Shown: positions 44,687-53,873 of the stretch, piece after piece
How positions within the stretch are numbered: position 1 is the first letter of the stretch
How the letters are laid out: each line of letters starts with the position of its first letter
Notes under the pieces: model-generated
The model's input: only the letters and a program-made list of their open reading frames with translations
What the model was told of the DNA's origin: nothing
Databases searched by the model: none
Assembly (NCBI RefSeq): GCF_000739875.1
Contig: NZ_BBJR01000034.1
Coordinates: 1 to 64,000 of the forward strand
DNA from: Comamonas aquatica NBRC 14918
Lineage (GTDB): Bacteria > Pseudomonadota > Gammaproteobacteria > Burkholderiales > Burkholderiaceae_C
Direction of reading: 5' to 3'
Length of the DNA: 64,000 nucleotides
Translations under genes and position numbers: made by a program

Positions 44687-45838
44687 ATGGAATCGAGCCA
44701 AGATAAATCCCTACCAGCCACCGCCAGGAAGCTGCAGAAAACCCGCGAGGACGGACAGACGTCGCGCTCGCGGGATCTTGGCCATCTGGCCGTGCTGGGG
44801 GTGGGCTCGCTGGTCGTGATCGTGGGCGGCCCGACGCTGATGCACCACCTGCGCATCGCCCTGGGCCGGCAGATGTCGTTCAATGCCGAGACCGTGCTGT
44901 CGCCGCAACTGATGATGGAGCGCCTGGTGGACATGGCCTGGATCGGCATCCTGGGCTGCGTGATCTTTGCTCTGGTAATCAATGCGGCCTCGATCGCGGC
45001 GACGCTGATGTCTGGCGGCTGGATCTACAGCCTCAAGCCCATCATGCCGCAGTTCAACCGCATCAACCCGATCTCGGGCCTGGGCAACGTCTTCTCCAAG
45101 CAGCAGTTGATCACAGCGCTGAAGAACGTGCTGCTGATGCTCATCCTGGGCACGGTGGGCTGGTTTCACATCAAGTCCGGCATTCCGGACATGGCCTCCC
45201 TGCCATCCTTGGGCGGCGCAGCCGCACTGGCCCGCGTGGGCGACTGGATCGTGACCGGCCTGCTGCTGCTCCTGCTGGTGGTGTTTGCCGTGGCGCTGAT
45301 CGATGTGCCGCTGCAGAAGTTCCTGTTCCTGCAGCGCCTGAAGATGAGCCACCAGGAAGTCAAGCAGGAGCACAAGGAGTCCGAGGGCAGCCCCGAGCTC
45401 AAGGGCAAGATCCGCCAGAAGCAGCGCGAGATCGCCCAGCGCGCCAGCGTCAATGCCGTGCCCAAGGCCGACTTCGTGGTGACCAACCCCACCCACTACG
45501 CGGTGGCCCTGCGCTACGACGAAAGCAATATGGCGGCACCCCAGGTCGTGGCCATGGGCGCCGACCTGGTGGCCCTGAAGATCCGCGAAGTGGCCAAGGC
45601 CCACGACATCCCCGTGCTGGAGTCCCCCATGCTGGCGCGTGCCCTGTACGCACACGCCGAAATCGACCAGTCCATCCCGTCCACGCTGTACACCGCCGTG
45701 GCCCAGGTGCTGGCCTATGTCTACCGCCTCAAGGCCGCGATGCGCGGCGAGGCCCCTGCCCCGGGCGAGCTGGTTCAGCCCCTGGTGCCCCCGGAACTGG
45801 ATCCGCACACCCGACGTGCTGCGGCCGCACAGTCTTAA
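44687..45838 (+). CDS. flhB: Flagellar export switch protein FlhB
   Basis: FlhB sets export substrate specificity by self-cleavage. Four membrane helices are followed by the cytoplasmic domain with VTNPTHYAVALRYDE; the scissile bond is N267-P268, close to Salmonella N269-P270. ATG 44687 gives MESSQDKSLPATARKLQKTR, matching the family; ATG 44663, which has GGA upstream, would add eight residues. Length 383 aa. Confidence 0.94.
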   Translation: MESSQDKSLPATARKLQKTREDGQTSRSRDLGHLAVLGVGSLVVIVGGPTLMHHLRIALGRQMSFNAETVLSPQLMMERLVDMAWIGILGCVIFALVINAASIAATLMSGGWIYSLKPIMPQFNRINPISGLGNVFSKQQLITALKNVLLMLILGTVGWFHIKSGIPDMASLPSLGGAAALARVGDWIVTGLLLLLLVVFAVALIDVPLQKFLFLQRLKMSHQEVKQEHKESEGSPELKGKIRQKQREIAQRASVNAVPKADFVVTNPTHYAVALRYDESNMAAPQVVAMGADLVALKIREVAKAHDIPVLESPMLARALYAHAEIDQSIPSTLYTAVAQVLAYVYRLKAAMRGEAPAPGELVQPLVPPELDPHTRRAAAAQS

Positions 45839-45859
45839 GCGTTAGAAAGCACTGCCACC

Positions 45860-47986
45860 ATGAGCACCGCCTTGTTCAAAAACCTGCAAGCCTGGAACGC
45901 CAAGAACGGCATGGCCCTCCAGAGCCTGGGCGCCCCCCTGCTGGTGATTGCCATCCTGGCCCTGATGGTCCTGCCCATGCCGCCATGGCTGCTGGACACC
46001 TTCTTCACGCTGAACATCGCCACCGCGCTGATGGTGATGATGATCGCCGCCTACATGGTGCGCCCGCTGGACTTTGCGGTCTTCCCCTCGGTGCTGCTGC
46101 TGACGACGCTGATGCGCCTGTCGCTGAACGTGGCCTCGACCCGCGTGGTGCTGATGGAAGGCCACACCGGCCCTGGCGCCGCGGGCGCGGTGATCGAGGC
46201 CTTCGGCCACTTCCTGATCGGCGGCAACTTTGCCGTGGGTCTGATCGTGTTCGCCATCCTGGTGGTGATCAACTTCGTGGTGATCACCAAGGGTGCCGAG
46301 CGTATCGCCGAAGTCTCGGCCCGTTTCACCCTGGACGCCATGCCCGGCAAGCAGATGGCCGTGGACGCCGACCTGAACGCCGGCCTGATCGACGAAGCCG
46401 AAGCCAAGCGCCGCCGCGCCGAGGTGCAGGAAGAAGCCAACTTCTTCGGCTCCATGGATGGCGCCTCCAAGTTCGTGCGCGGCGATGCCATGGCCGGCAT
46501 CCTGATTCTGATCATCACCATCATCGGTGGCTTCATCATCGGCATGGCCCAGCACGGCCTGAGCGCCGGCGACGCCGCCAACAGCTACATCCTGCTGGCC
46601 GTGGGTGACGCGCTGGTGGCCCAGATCCCCGCCCTGCTGATCTCCGTGGCCTCGGCCATGGTCATTTCGCGCGTCGGCAAGGACAACGACACCGGCAAGC
46701 AGATCGCCGACCAGATGCTGGCCTCGCCCCGCGCCCTGGCCATCACCGGCGCCATCCTGATCATGCTGGGCCTGATCCCCAACATGCCCCACACCGTGTT
46801 CCTGCTGATGGGCAGCCTGTTTGGTTACGGCGCCTGGATGGTGCACCGCAAGAAGCAGCAAAAGAGCCAGGCCGCCGCCAGCGGTGCCGCCGGAACCGAC
46901 AACAGCGCCCCCAGCGGCGCACTGGCCGCCCCCGCCCAGGACAGCGAAGCCACCTGGGACGACCTGCAGCCCGTGGACCTGCTGGGCCTGGAGCTGGGCT
47001 ACCGCCTGATCGCGCTGGTGGACAAGAAGCGCCAGGGCGACCTGCTGACCCGCATCAAGGGCGTGCGCCGCAAGTTTGCCCAGGAAGTCGGCTTCCTGCC
47101 GCCGGCCGTGCACGTGCGCGACAACCTGGAGCTCAAGCCCAGTGCCTACCGCATCACCCTGCGCGGCGTGATGGTGGGCGAAGGCGAGGCCTTCCCCGGC
47201 ATGTACCTGGCCATCAACCCCGGTGGCATCAGCACCCCGCTGATCGGCACCCCCACCACCGACCCGGCCTTCGGCCTGCCCGCCCACTGGATCGACGAAC
47301 GCCAGAAGGAAGCGGCACAAATGGCCGGTTTTACGGTCGTTGATTCGGAAACCGTGATGGCGACACATTTGTCACACTTGATGCAAATGCATGCTGCCAA
47401 GCTGTTGAGCCGTAACGAGGTGCAACAACTGGTGGAGCACGTGGCCAAGTCCGCGCCCAAGTTGATTGAAGAAGTTATTCCGAAGATGGTCACCGTCACA
47501 ACGTTCCAGAAGGTCCTGCAGCTGCTGCTGGAGGACGCTGTGCACATCCGCGACATCCGCACCATCATTGAAACGTTGGCGGAGAACGCCGGCACGACCC
47601 AGGATGCCGCCGAACTGGCGCGCCGCGTGCGCATCGCCCTGTCGCCGGCCATCGTGCAACAAATCTACGGTCCCACCCGCGAACTCAACGTCATTGCGAT
47701 CGAGCCCGGTCTGGAACGCTTGCTGGTGCAAGCCCTGTCCAACCCGCAAGCGCCTTCGCTGGACCCCGGTGTGGCCGACATGCTGACCCAACGCGCGGCC
47801 GAGGTCGCCAACAAGCAGGAAGAGCTGGGCATGCCCGCCTGCCTGCTGGTGCCCGACGCCATTCGCAACGCCATTGCACGCCTGGTGCGCCGTGTGGCCC
47901 CACGCCTGCAAGTGCTGGCGCACAGCGAAATCCCCGAGACCCACACCATCCGCATCGGCCCTATCCTTAAAGGTGCAAACGCATGA
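45860..47986 (+). CDS. flhA: Flagellar export gate protein FlhA
   Basis: FlhA is the largest export gate subunit and docks chaperone-substrate complexes. About eight N-terminal membrane helices include the conserved loop RPLDFAVFPSVLLLTTLMRL and SARFTLDAMPGKQMAVDADL. The cytoplasmic C-domain begins after an Ala/Ser-rich linker near residue 320. Length 708 aa. It overlaps flhF by 4 nt. Confidence 0.96.
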   Translation: MSTALFKNLQAWNAKNGMALQSLGAPLLVIAILALMVLPMPPWLLDTFFTLNIATALMVMMIAAYMVRPLDFAVFPSVLLLTTLMRLSLNVASTRVVLMEGHTGPGAAGAVIEAFGHFLIGGNFAVGLIVFAILVVINFVVITKGAERIAEVSARFTLDAMPGKQMAVDADLNAGLIDEAEAKRRRAEVQEEANFFGSMDGASKFVRGDAMAGILILIITIIGGFIIGMAQHGLSAGDAANSYILLAVGDALVAQIPALLISVASAMVISRVGKDNDTGKQIADQMLASPRALAITGAILIMLGLIPNMPHTVFLLMGSLFGYGAWMVHRKKQQKSQAAASGAAGTDNSAPSGALAAPAQDSEATWDDLQPVDLLGLELGYRLIALVDKKRQGDLLTRIKGVRRKFAQEVGFLPPAVHVRDNLELKPSAYRITLRGVMVGEGEAFPGMYLAINPGGISTPLIGTPTTDPAFGLPAHWIDERQKEAAQMAGFTVVDSETVMATHLSHLMQMHAAKLLSRNEVQQLVEHVAKSAPKLIEEVIPKMVTVTTFQKVLQLLLEDAVHIRDIRTIIETLAENAGTTQDAAELARRVRIALSPAIVQQIYGPTRELNVIAIEPGLERLLVQALSNPQAPSLDPGVADMLTQRAAEVANKQEELGMPACLLVPDAIRNAIARLVRRVAPRLQVLAHSEIPETHTIRIGPILKGANA

Positions 47987-49506
47987 ACATCCAACGCTTC
48001 TTAGCCCCCACGTCCCGCGAAGCCCTGGACAAGGCGCGAGCCGCTTTTGGTGACAGCACCCTGATCCTGTCGAACCGCCCCACGGCCCATGGCGTGGAAG
48101 TCATGGCGACTGCGGAAGATGCACTGGGCAACCTGGACAAGGGCCGCACCACCAGCCCCGGGCTGATGGCCGCCATCCAGGCGCGCGAGGCCGAAGAGAC
48201 CCGCGCCCCCAAGCAAGCGCCCAAGTCTCCGCTGCGCGTGGAGCCCCAGCTGCAACAGGCCAAGCCCGTGATCAAGGCCAGCGCACGCCAGAGCGTGGCC
48301 GAGGACACCGAGCAACTGGCCATGAGCACCCTGTCCTTCCAGGACTATGTGCGCGAACGCATGCTGCGCCGCCGCAACGAAGAGATGAGCGACAGCGTCG
48401 CCACCGAGGCACTGCCCACCTTCGCCCGCAAGAACCGCCTGGATGCCGTGCGCGACAGCGCGCCACTGCCCACCGCGCCGTCGGTCATCAAGCACAACCC
48501 CCTGCGCGGTCTGGCGGTGGAGCTGCCCGCCGAACCGCGCAAGGCCAGCGCACCGGCCGCCGCCCCCGCACTGATGCACGAGCTGCAGTCCGTCAAGGAA
48601 CTGATTGAAGAGCGCTTCAACACCCTGACCTGGATGAACCAGACGCGCGCCAATCCGCTGCAGAGCAACCTGATGCTCAAGCTGATCCGCGCCGGTTACT
48701 CGCCCGCCCTGTCGCGCGCCATGATGGAGCGCCTGCCCCAGGACCACGGCCCCGCCGAGGCCCTGAAGTGGCTGATGCAGGTGCTGGAGCGCAACCTGCG
48801 CACCGACAGTGCCGAAGCCCCCCTGTGGGACAAGGGCGGCGTGTTCGCCCTGGTCGGCTCCACCGGCGTGGGCAAGACCACCACGGCCGCCAAGCTGGCC
48901 GCCCTGTGCGCGGCCAAGCACGGCCCCCACAACGTGGGCCTGATCACGCTGGACACCTACCGTGTCGGCGGCCACGAGCAGCTGCGCGCCTACGGCCGCA
49001 TGCTGGGCGTGGTGGCCCACCTGGCCCACGACAAGGCCGCCCTGCAGGACCTGCTGGGCCTGCTGGCCGGCAAGAAGATGGTCATCATCGACACCACCGG
49101 CGTGGCCCCGCGCGACCCGCGCAAGGACGACATCCTGGAAGTGCTGAACCTGCCCGGCGTGGAACGCCTGCTGGTGGCCAATGCCGGCGCCCACGGCGAT
49201 ACGCTGGACGAATCGCTGGCTGCCTTCAAGCGCGATGGCTGCAAGCAGACCATCCTGTCCAAGCTGGACGAGGCCGTGAAGCTGGCCCCCGCCCTGGACG
49301 CCCTGATCCGCCACCAGATGGTGCTGCGCGGCATCACCAACGGCCAGCGCGTGCCCGAAGATTTCGAGCGTGCGAATGCCGGCGAACTGGTCGCCACCTC
49401 CATGCGCGCCCACACCAAGTCGGCCTTCGATCCCTCGTCGCTGGACATGGACTTCTACTTCACGGAATCGTCCATCGGCAACGCCCAAGGGGCCTTGCAT
49501 GCTTGA
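47983..49506 (+). CDS. flhF: Flagellar SRP-type GTPase FlhF
   Basis: FlhF is an Ffh/FtsY-like GTPase that places flagella at the pole. The N-terminal basic variable region is followed by an NG domain with P-loop GSTGVGKTTTAAKLAA near residue 290, ITLDTYRVGGHEQLRAYGRM, VIIDTTGVAPRD and ILSKLDEAVKLAPAL. Length 507 aa. The next gene is the FlhG-position protein, its usual partner. Confidence 0.95.
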   Translation: MNIQRFLAPTSREALDKARAAFGDSTLILSNRPTAHGVEVMATAEDALGNLDKGRTTSPGLMAAIQAREAEETRAPKQAPKSPLRVEPQLQQAKPVIKASARQSVAEDTEQLAMSTLSFQDYVRERMLRRRNEEMSDSVATEALPTFARKNRLDAVRDSAPLPTAPSVIKHNPLRGLAVELPAEPRKASAPAAAPALMHELQSVKELIEERFNTLTWMNQTRANPLQSNLMLKLIRAGYSPALSRAMMERLPQDHGPAEALKWLMQVLERNLRTDSAEAPLWDKGGVFALVGSTGVGKTTTAAKLAALCAAKHGPHNVGLITLDTYRVGGHEQLRAYGRMLGVVAHLAHDKAALQDLLGLLAGKKMVIIDTTGVAPRDPRKDDILEVLNLPGVERLLVANAGAHGDTLDESLAAFKRDGCKQTILSKLDEAVKLAPALDALIRHQMVLRGITNGQRVPEDFERANAGELVATSMRAHTKSAFDPSSLDMDFYFTESSIGNAQGALHA

Positions 49507-50281
49507 GAGCGTGTGGCACCAAGGTACCGGCCTGCGCTGGCAGGGCGTGCAGTCCTCGCTGCGCGTGCTGCCCGTGGTGCCCTCCGGTGACAGCGCCGAC
49601 GCGGCCGCCCTGTGGATGGCCTGCGCCCAGCTGCAGCAACAGGGCTACCCCGTCGTGGTGCTGGATGGCACCGAACAGGAAACCCCCGCCCTGCCCGGGC
49701 TGCAGGATCTGCTGCAGCCACGCCTGGGCTATGCGCACACCGCCCTGCCGGCCGACACCGGCAATCCGCTGAGCGTCGCCACCCTGCCCGCAGCCCGCGG
49801 CATGGTGCAGCTGCAGCACAAGGCCTCGGTCACCGGCACACGCCCGCTGGAGCTGCTGTACCGCTATGTGCGCAACCACGCCCTGGTGGTGCTGCTGGCC
49901 CCCGCCCCCCTGCTGGTGGGCATGCTGCAAGGCTGCCGCCAGGCGCCGCTGCAACTGGTGCCAGCGCAGTCACGCAACGTGGTCAGCAGCTACCGCGCCC
50001 TCAAGCAGGTGGTTGCCGGCAGCGGCCTGATGCCGCGCCTGGTGGCCATGCGCCCCGCCGACTACGGACTGGACCCGGTGCTCAAATCGCTGTCGCAGTG
50101 TGCACTGCGCCATTTGCAGGCCGAGCCGCTGTGCGAACAATTCGATCCGCTGCAACCCCGGCACCTGCAACGCTGGGCCCTACAATGCCTGGAGCACGCC
50201 GAAACCGTGCAGCCGCCCCAAGAGATGGCGGCCCGCGAAGCGGCGTTTTCTTCTTCCTCGCCTGCTGTGTGGAGCCACTGA
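49499..50281 (+). CDS. FlhG-position protein with degenerate MinD-like fold
   Basis: A 260-aa protein between flhF and fliA, where FlhG/FleN normally lies. The N-terminal part VLPVVPSGDSADAAALW (23-39), then QLQQQGYPVVVLDG (44-57), lines up with the MinD/FlhG pattern of strand, P-loop, helix, strand, but the GKGGVGKT loop is replaced by SGDSADAA, with no lysine. LVVLLAPAPLLVGML and SSYRALKQVVAGSG could match later MinD strands. It probably cannot bind ATP in the usual way. It overlaps flhF by 8 nt and precedes fliA by 4 nt, and its codon use is normal for the neighbourhood, so it looks like a maintained gene rather than a pseudogene. Homology to FlhG is inferred. Confidence 0.7.
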   Translation: MLESVWHQGTGLRWQGVQSSLRVLPVVPSGDSADAAALWMACAQLQQQGYPVVVLDGTEQETPALPGLQDLLQPRLGYAHTALPADTGNPLSVATLPAARGMVQLQHKASVTGTRPLELLYRYVRNHALVVLLAPAPLLVGMLQGCRQAPLQLVPAQSRNVVSSYRALKQVVAGSGLMPRLVAMRPADYGLDPVLKSLSQCALRHLQAEPLCEQFDPLQPRHLQRWALQCLEHAETVQPPQEMAAREAAFSSSSPAVWSH

Positions 50282-50285
50282 GTCG

Positions 50286-51002
50286 ATGTACACCGCCCAT
50301 GGTCAACTGGACCGCGATGCGCTGATTCGCCAGCATGCCCCGCTGGTGCGTCGCATCGCGCAACACATGATTGCCAAGCTCCCGCCCAACGTGGAGCTGG
50401 ACGACCTGATCCAGGTCGGCATGATTGGCCTGGCCGATGCCCTGTCGCGCTACGAGGCCAGCCAGGGTGTGCAGTTCGAGACCTTTGCCGGCCAGCGCAT
50501 CCGCGGCGCCATGCTCGACGAGCTGCGCGAGAACGACTGGATGAGCCGCAGCTCGCGCAAGGGGCAGAAAGACATCGAGAACGCCATCCACCGGCTGGAG
50601 CAGCAGCTGGGCCGTGCCCCCAAGGAATCGGAAATCGCCCAGTCCATGGAACTGGCGCTGGACGAGTACCAGTCCCTGCTGTCCAAGGTGCGTGGCACAC
50701 AGTTGGTCTACCTGGAAGACATCACCCCCGGCGATGACGACAACGGCAGCTTCCTGGACCGCCATGTGGCCGATGCCGATGCCGACCCCTTCAGCCTGCT
50801 GCGCGACGACCGCATGCGCACCGCCTTGGTGCAGGCCATCGACAGCCTGCCCGAGCGCGAAAAGTACGTCATGGGCATGTACTACGAGCACGACATGAAC
50901 CTCAAGGAAATCGCCGCCGTGCTGGAAGTCACCGAATCGCGCGTCTGCCAGTTGCACAGCCAGGCCATCGCGCGCCTGCGCACCAAGATGCGGGCCCACT
51001 GA
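50286..51002 (+). CDS. fliA: Flagellar sigma factor FliA (sigma-28)
   Basis: FliA directs late flagellar genes. Region 2 (HAPLVRRIAQHMIAKLPPNV, LDDLIQVGMIGLADALSRYE, FETFAGQRIRGAMLDELREN), region 3 (DIENAIHRLEQQLGRAPKES) and region 4 (LPEREKYVMGMYYEHDMNLK, VTESRVCQLHSQAIARLR) are clear. ATG 50286 gives the normal 238 aa. It is last in the flhB-flhA-flhF run. Its likely targets in this window are at 25135, 28071, 41207 and 52029. Confidence 0.96.
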   Translation: MYTAHGQLDRDALIRQHAPLVRRIAQHMIAKLPPNVELDDLIQVGMIGLADALSRYEASQGVQFETFAGQRIRGAMLDELRENDWMSRSSRKGQKDIENAIHRLEQQLGRAPKESEIAQSMELALDEYQSLLSKVRGTQLVYLEDITPGDDDNGSFLDRHVADADADPFSLLRDDRMRTALVQAIDSLPEREKYVMGMYYEHDMNLKEIAAVLEVTESRVCQLHSQAIARLRTKMRAH

Positions 51003-51060
51003 CGGCCCGGCACCGCCGGCCGCACCCCGTGCGGTATCGCAGCCATCCCCACCGACAAAA

Positions 51061-51090
51061 AAAGCGCCTCATGAGGCGCTTTAATTTTTT
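51061..51090. terminator. Terminator between fliA and the flgN-like gene
   Basis: AAAGCGCCTCATGAGGCGCTTT (two arms, 51061-51082) is a perfect 11-bp palindrome followed by AATTTTTT. A-rich sequence on the left also gives a U-run on the minus strand, so it can end both convergent units. Confidence 0.88.
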
Positions 51091-51182
51091 CAGGAGCGGT
51101 TATCACAGGTGATTTGGGCGTTTGCACGGCATTTGTACTGCAAACATCCGAAAGACGAGCGCCATGCGCTCTCTTTTTTAGA

Positions 51183-51548
51183 TCAACCGCTGATGTGGTA
51201 CATGCGCGCCACCGAGGCTGCGCTGCCGGGCTGCTTGGCGCCGCCATAGGTGTGGTGGACCGATTGCTCAGGGATCAGCGATGCCAGCTGCTGGCCGGTG
51301 ATGGCCGACATCTTGGAGATGTGGCCGCGCATCTGCGTCAGGCGACCGGACATGGCCTGCATGCGCTGCACGTTCTCGGGCGTGAACTGCTCGGCGCCAA
51401 AGCGCTGGGCCAGGCCGGCGAAGGCCTGCATGCCATCGCGCAGCTGGCGGATGGCCTGTTCGGTGGATTCGGGCTGGTTTTCCACGATCAGGGCACTGAC
51501 CAGGTCGATCATGCCGTCAATTTGTTCCAGGGCTTCGCTGAGTTGCAT
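51183..51548 (-). CDS. FlgN-like protein (probable hook-filament junction chaperone)
   Basis: A 121-aa helical protein (LSEALEQIDGMIDLVSALIV, QAIRQLRDGMQAFAGLAQRF, RLTQMRGHISKMSAITGQQL). It follows flgA-flgM on the minus strand, the usual place of flgN, whose product escorts FlgK and FlgL. The sequence is too diverged to be sure, and the Gly/His-rich C-terminal tail is unusual. The gap to flgM is 113 bp. Confidence 0.55.
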   Translation of the reverse strand: MQLSEALEQIDGMIDLVSALIVENQPESTEQAIRQLRDGMQAFAGLAQRFGAEQFTPENVQRMQAMSGRLTQMRGHISKMSAITGQQLASLIPEQSVHHTYGGAKQPGSAASVARMYHISG

Positions 51549-51661
51549 GGTGCGGGCGCGACAGGCGCGGGTTGAGCGGGTTCAGATGGAGCTGGGGCGT
51601 TGGTCAATCCGTTCAGCCGAAGGTCGGAAGGCTGAGCGGCGGCCAACGCCCCGGGAAGGCT

Positions 51662-51988
51662 TCAGGCGCGGGACAGACCCAGCAGCGCCGAGGCGTCCAC
51701 CAGCATCTTGTCGGCGATCACGCTGGCATTCACCTTGAAAGTACCGTTGGCGATGGCTTCGCGGATGGCATGCACCTTGGCCATGTCCACATCCGACGAG
51801 GTCTTGCTGTTCTGGTCCAGGGAGCGTGCCGAATTCGACATGGTCACGGGCACCCCTGCCGCATTGCTGCGGGTTTGCTGCACCACCTCGCTGGCGGTGC
51901 CGTTTTGTTTTTGCTGGGCTTGTTGCGCAGCGTTCTGCTGCAGCTTGGCTGCTAGCATCTCGACGTTGGTGTTCTGTCCGACCTTCAT
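51662..51988 (-). CDS. flgM: Anti-sigma-28 factor FlgM
   Basis: FlgM holds FliA inactive until it is exported through the finished hook. The 108-aa protein has a disordered Gln/Asn/Ala-rich N-terminus and the conserved C-terminal sigma-binding helices (VDMAKVHAIREAIANGTFKV, NASVIADKMLVDASALLG). ATG 51988 has GGAG upstream. It has its own sigma-28 promoter as well as read-through from flgA. Confidence 0.94.
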   Translation of the reverse strand: MKVGQNTNVEMLAAKLQQNAAQQAQQKQNGTASEVVQQTRSNAAGVPVTMSNSARSLDQNSKTSSDVDMAKVHAIREAIANGTFKVNASVIADKMLVDASALLGLSRA

Positions 51989-52028
51989 GTTTTTCTCCAA
52001 TGGCCCCGCTCCGGGCTCTGTAGTCTTG

Positions 52029-52055
52029 CTATCGGCGGCTTGAAAGATAACTTGA
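52029..52055 (-). promoter_or_regulatory. Sigma-28 (FliA) promoter of flgM
   Basis: On the minus strand TCAA, 15 nt, GCCGATAG: one mismatch in the -10 and standard spacing. It lies about 40 nt before the flgM ATG in the flgA-flgM gap. FliA activating its own anti-sigma factor is the well-known feedback arrangement. Confidence 0.78.
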
Positions 52056-52080
52056 GCATTTTCTTTCAAATCCGTCTGTA

Positions 52081-52821
52081 TCACTGTGCGACCACGACTT
52101 CCCCTTGCGGATTGACGGTTCCGGTGACGGTGCGCCCGTTGTCCATGCGCACCCGGATGTTCTGGCCGGCAGCGCCACCTTCCAGCGCCCGGCCGGTGCC
52201 GGTCACCATGAAGCCGCCGCCCTGGGCAATCACTTTGACGGTGGCACCCGGTTTCAGTATCTGCGCCGCCTTGACCATAGTCTGGCGCAGCGCCATCCCG
52301 GACGTCAGGTTGCGCGCCGCCGTCTGTCCCACCCAATCTTCGGGCATGGCGATGATGGCATGGGGCGACTCGGCCCAGTCCACTTCGGCCTGCATGGCGT
52401 GATCGTAAGTGAGCACTTCGCCCATGCTCACATTGTGGGTCAGCACCCAGGCAGGGCCGAAGGCCTGGATGGTGACCGGCAGGAACACATTCCAGGGCTT
52501 AGCGCCTTCCACGCAGCGCAGGCCGATACGGGTACGGCCCCACAGCTTGCTGCCGCTGGGCAGGTAGGGATCGACATTCTGACAGGGCGCCAGGTTCAGG
52601 CGCGGGTCCAGCCGGCCCACCTGCACTTCCATGCGCAACGGCATGGTCTGCATCTCGGCCGATTTGGACAGTGCCCCCTGCAGCCACTCGCTGCTGATCT
52701 GCCCCAGGTCCTGCGCCCCAGCCCCCAGCACCGCACCGCCCACGGCCACGCTGGCCAGCGTGCGCACCAGGGCGCGTGCAAGACGGAGAGGGGCGGCGGT
52801 CGAAAACAGGTCATGGGGCAT
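52081..52821 (-). CDS. flgA: Flagellar P-ring chaperone FlgA
   Basis: FlgA is a periplasmic chaperone for P-ring assembly. A signal peptide (ALVRTLASVAVGGAVLGAGA) is followed by the mature part with PWNVFLPVTIQAFGPAWVLT and the C-terminal SAF-like domain (SGMALRQTMVKAAQILKPGA, VVVAQ end). ATG 52821 gives MPHDLFSTAAPLRLARAL; a TTG upstream is less likely. Length 246 aa. It diverges from flgB. Confidence 0.93.
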   Translation of the reverse strand: MPHDLFSTAAPLRLARALVRTLASVAVGGAVLGAGAQDLGQISSEWLQGALSKSAEMQTMPLRMEVQVGRLDPRLNLAPCQNVDPYLPSGSKLWGRTRIGLRCVEGAKPWNVFLPVTIQAFGPAWVLTHNVSMGEVLTYDHAMQAEVDWAESPHAIIAMPEDWVGQTAARNLTSGMALRQTMVKAAQILKPGATVKVIAQGGGFMVTGTGRALEGGAAGQNIRVRMDNGRTVTGTVNPQGEVVVAQ

Positions 52822-52992
52822 GCCAGCCACTGTAGTCAGCCCTGCGACTTTTAAACCCCGAAAGTACCCACCCAAGCCTGCTTTCTTCGCGCTTTAGCAA
52901 ATACGGCGGATTTCCATAATCGCTGCACGTGCCAAAGTCCGCCCGACTGGAGGCGCCCCGCATTCCGTTTTTCACACCGCACAAGGATTCGC

Positions 52993-53418
52993 ATGCTCAA
53001 CAAAATGACCGGACGTTTGGACTTCCACAGCGACGCTCTGCTGTTGCGTGCGGAGCGCCAGCGGGTGCTGGCCAGCAACATCGCCAACGCCGACACCCCC
53101 GGCTATGTGGCACGGGACTTCAACTTCGCCAAGACGCTGCAGGCCGCGCAGGGCGAGAACGGCTCGGTGCGCCAGGCGCTGCAGGCCGCCAGCACCACGC
53201 ACAGCCAGCACATGCCCCTGCCCACCGAGAAGTTCGGCACCGACGGCAAGGGCCGCCTGGGCTATTCGCTGACTTCGCAGCCCAGCCTGGACAACAACAC
53301 GGTCGACCTGGACCGTGAACGTGCCAATTTTGTGGACAACGCCGTGCGTTACGAAGCCACGCTGCGCTTTCTGAACGGCAGCGCCAAAACCATGCTCAGC
53401 GCCATCACCGGCCAGTAA
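52993..53418 (+). CDS. flgB: Flagellar rod protein FlgB
   Basis: Proximal rod protein, 141 aa. It has the rod motif VLASNIANADTPGYVARDFN and C-terminal VDNAVRYEATLRFLNGSAKT. First gene of the flgB-flgL operon. The 171-bp gap to flgA must carry divergent promoters; none was convincing by eye. Confidence 0.95.
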   Translation: MLNKMTGRLDFHSDALLLRAERQRVLASNIANADTPGYVARDFNFAKTLQAAQGENGSVRQALQAASTTHSQHMPLPTEKFGTDGKGRLGYSLTSQPSLDNNTVDLDRERANFVDNAVRYEATLRFLNGSAKTMLSAITGQ

Positions 53419-53447
53419 GCGCACCGACCTACAAGGAAACCACCGCC

Positions 53448-53852
53448 ATGTCCATGTTCTCCATCTTCAGCGTCTCGGGCAGTGCCATCAGCGCCCAGTC
53501 GCAGCGCCTGAACGTTGTGGCCTCCAACCTGGCCAACGTCGACGCCGTCGCCGGCCCCGATGGTCAGGCCTACAAGGCCCGCGAAGTGGTCTTCCAGACC
53601 GCGCCCATGGGTCCCGAAGGGGCGGCCGGCGTCAAGGTCAAGGACGTCACCGAAAACAACACCCCCGGTCGCCGCGTGCACAACCCCGAGCACCCGCTGG
53701 CCGACGCCCAGGGCTATGTGACCCACTCCAACGTCAATGCCGTGGACGAGATGGTCAACATGATTTCGGCTTCCCGCTCCTACCAGAACAACGTGGAAGT
53801 CATGAACACCGCCAAGTCGCTGCTGCTGAAGACGCTGCAGCTGGGCCAATAA
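53448..53852 (+). CDS. flgC: Flagellar rod protein FlgC
   Basis: Proximal rod protein, 134 aa. N-terminal SGSAISAQSQRLNVVASNLA, middle HNPEHPLADAQGYVTHSNVN and C-terminal MISASRSYQNNVEVMNTAKS are typical. It lies 29 bp after flgB. Confidence 0.96.
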   Translation: MSMFSIFSVSGSAISAQSQRLNVVASNLANVDAVAGPDGQAYKAREVVFQTAPMGPEGAAGVKVKDVTENNTPGRRVHNPEHPLADAQGYVTHSNVNAVDEMVNMISASRSYQNNVEVMNTAKSLLLKTLQLGQ

Positions 53853-53873
53853 GCACACAGAAAGTAGGCGCAC

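Noticed and set aside
49499-50281. Treating the FlhG-position gene as a pseudogene
   Set aside because: Uninterrupted frame, coupled overlaps on both sides and normal local codon use argue for a maintained protein.
52905-52945. Possible sigma-54 promoter (TGGCACG) in the flgA-flgB gap
   Set aside because: The -12 TTGC element is not at the required spacing, and the regulon here looks like the sigma-28/sigma-70 type.
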